The notes beneath the pieces are model-generated. The model searched no databases. It worked only from the letters and a program-made list of their open reading frames with translations, and was not told the origin of the DNA. The translations under genes and the position numbers were made by a program. From Rickettsiales bacterium (GTDB taxonomy: Bacteria; Pseudomonadota; Alphaproteobacteria; Rickettsiales; UBA1997), in the NCBI GenBank assembly GCA_947441875.1, contig CANEUR010000073.1:1-5834 (forward strand): a DNA stretch of 5,834 nt. The letters run 5' to 3'. Shown here piece by piece: positions 4,909 through 5,834 of the stretch (the stretch's first letter is position 1; each line of letters opens with the position of its first letter).

Positions 4909-5834
4909 ACATTATAAAAAACCTTAGTGAGTTGTTTTATTTCTGATAAATCGGCAAATTCGTTAATTTTATGAGCAGTTTCATTAACCAAGCCAATTTC
5001 TACAACTTCTTGAGCGTAATCTTTAATAAATCGAGCATCAGATGTGCCACCGCTGGTGCTAAATTGTGTTTTAATGTTAGTGATTTCAAAACAAGATTGC
5101 TGGGTAATTTCTGCCAAAAACTGCGGTTGACTTAAAAACGCTTCGCCACTAATTTTATGTTGCAAAATATAACGAGCAGGAGAAATAGTTTTGCTACACA
5201 CATAATTGACTAAATCAACAATTTGTTGCCCAGTATATAAATTATTAAATCTTACATTAAAAGCTAAATCTACCTCATTAACAATAACATTACTACCTAA
5301 ATTTTGCGAAACAAAACTAGTAAATTCAAGGTTACTTTTGTCAAAAAATTCGGTGCCATTATCGAGATAATGATCTTTTAAAATTTTTGCCAAATTAAAA
5401 GCAATAGTAATTGGGTTTAAAGCAATATCTGGATAAGCAACATGGCCTTGTTTGCCAATAATTTTTAAATTAAAACTCACCGAGCCTCTTCGACCAATTT
5501 TAATAACTTCGCCAAATTTTGTAGGGTTAGTTGGCTCACCTACCAAACAATAAGTAATGGGCAGATGTTTTTCTTGCATCCAGTTTAAAACTTTTTTAGT
5601 GCCGTTAATGCTATCGTTTTCTTCGTCGTTAGTAATAAGAAAACCAATTCCAAAATTTGGTTCTGGATTTTGTTGCAAAAACTGCTCTACTGCCACCATA
5701 AAACAAGCAATAGCGCATTTCATATCAGAAGCCCCCCTACCATAAAGCTTATTATTTTCAACCACGGCCAAAAATGGATGATGAAGCCAATCTGCTAAAT
5801 TACCTTCTTTTACAACATCGGTGTGTCCTGCAAA
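4881..5834 (-). CDS. dapE: Succinyl-diaminopimelate desuccinylase, 5'-truncated by the window edge
   Basis: The frame is open from the window edge for 317 codons plus TAA; roughly the first 65 residues of the usual ~375 are missing. It begins FAGHTDVV, with the zinc-ligand His (fragment residue 4) and catalytic-site Asp (6). The rest of the M20 signature follows: YGRGASDMK (bridging Asp at 37), TNDEEND (catalytic and zinc Glu at 71-72), GEPT (Glu at 100), GKQGHVAYP (His at 131), STSGGTSDARFI and ETAHKINE (zinc His at 288). The GGTSD-RFI and RRGS text is specific to DapE among M20 peptidases. It hydrolyses N-succinyl-LL-2,6-diaminopimelate to succinate and LL-diaminopimelate in the cytoplasm, for lysine and peptidoglycan. 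The true start is outside the window: TTG at 5771 is an internal leucine codon, because conserved sequence continues upstream of it. The last codons overlap direct-repeat copy 2. Confidence 0.96.
   Translation of the reverse strand, partial: FAGHTDVVKEGNLADWLHHPFLAVVENNKLYGRGASDMKCAIACFMVAVEQFLQQNPEPNFGIGFLITNDEENDSINGTKKVLNWMQEKHLPITYCLVGEPTNPTKFGEVIKIGRRGSVSFNLKIIGKQGHVAYPDIALNPITIAFNLAKILKDHYLDNGTEFFDKSNLEFTSFVSQNLGSNVIVNEVDLAFNVRFNNLYTGQQIVDLVNYVCSKTISPARYILQHKISGEAFLSQPQFLAEITQQSCFEITNIKTQFSTSGGTSDARFIKDYAQEVVEIGLVNETAHKINEFADLSEIKQLTKVFYNVLQKVAINL

Noticed and set aside
5557..5745. Plus-strand open frame of 62 codons
   Set aside because: It is antisense to conserved dapE sequence, with no recognisable motif or upstream signal.
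5769..5771. TTG as a dapE start codon
   Set aside because: The same frame continues upstream to the window edge with the conserved zinc-site text FAGHTDVV, so the TTG is an internal leucine codon.

Overview
The window looks like chromosome from a low-GC (about 30% by sampling rows), gene-dense bacterium. DapE (meso-diaminopimelate/lysine pathway), an ScsC/Com1-type DsbA thioredoxin and an EamA transporter resembling the S-adenosylmethionine carriers of intracellular alphaproteobacteria point to an AT-rich, possibly host-associated alphaproteobacterium (Rickettsiales/Holosporales-like). That placement is inference from gene content and base composition. No rRNA, tRNA, transposase, phage gene or CRISPR array is visible.

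Layout. Positions 1-2412 carry a minus-strand run read right to left: a membrane-anchored DsbA-family protein (2412-1564), a GC-rich hairpin with a T-rich tail (1549-1511), a complete compact Pif1-family DNA helicase (1510-230), and the first 78 codons of an EamA/DMT-family transporter (236-1) that overlaps the helicase by 7 nt and leaves the window. A 149-bp divergent spacer (2413-2561) separates dsbA from a plus-strand pair, rnhB (2562-3173) and tsaC (3170-3775), joined by an ATGA stop/start overlap. After a 26-bp convergent gap come two minus-strand genes: a 328-residue protein I do not recognise (4788-3802) and the 3' part of dapE (5834-4881). A 97-bp AT-rich spacer lies between these two. 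It holds one copy of a perfect 24-bp direct repeat and part of another, and each copy supplies the -10 box of a good sigma-70-like promoter reading into the unknown gene.

How the genes relate. Most are housekeeping: RNase HII removes ribonucleotides from DNA, TsaC starts t6A tRNA modification, DapE feeds lysine and peptidoglycan precursors, DsbA acts on envelope disulfides, and Pif1 remodels DNA. They do not form one pathway. The part that stands out is the 328-residue orphan. It has its own promoter region, a possible degenerate PD-(D/E)XK-like core, and a three-unit 18-nt tandem repeat encoding hexapeptide-like IGDSxx units. None of the internal gene starts shows a Shine-Dalgarno motif. I see no convincing complete new system, but the orphan and its upstream repeats are the best candidates for follow-up.
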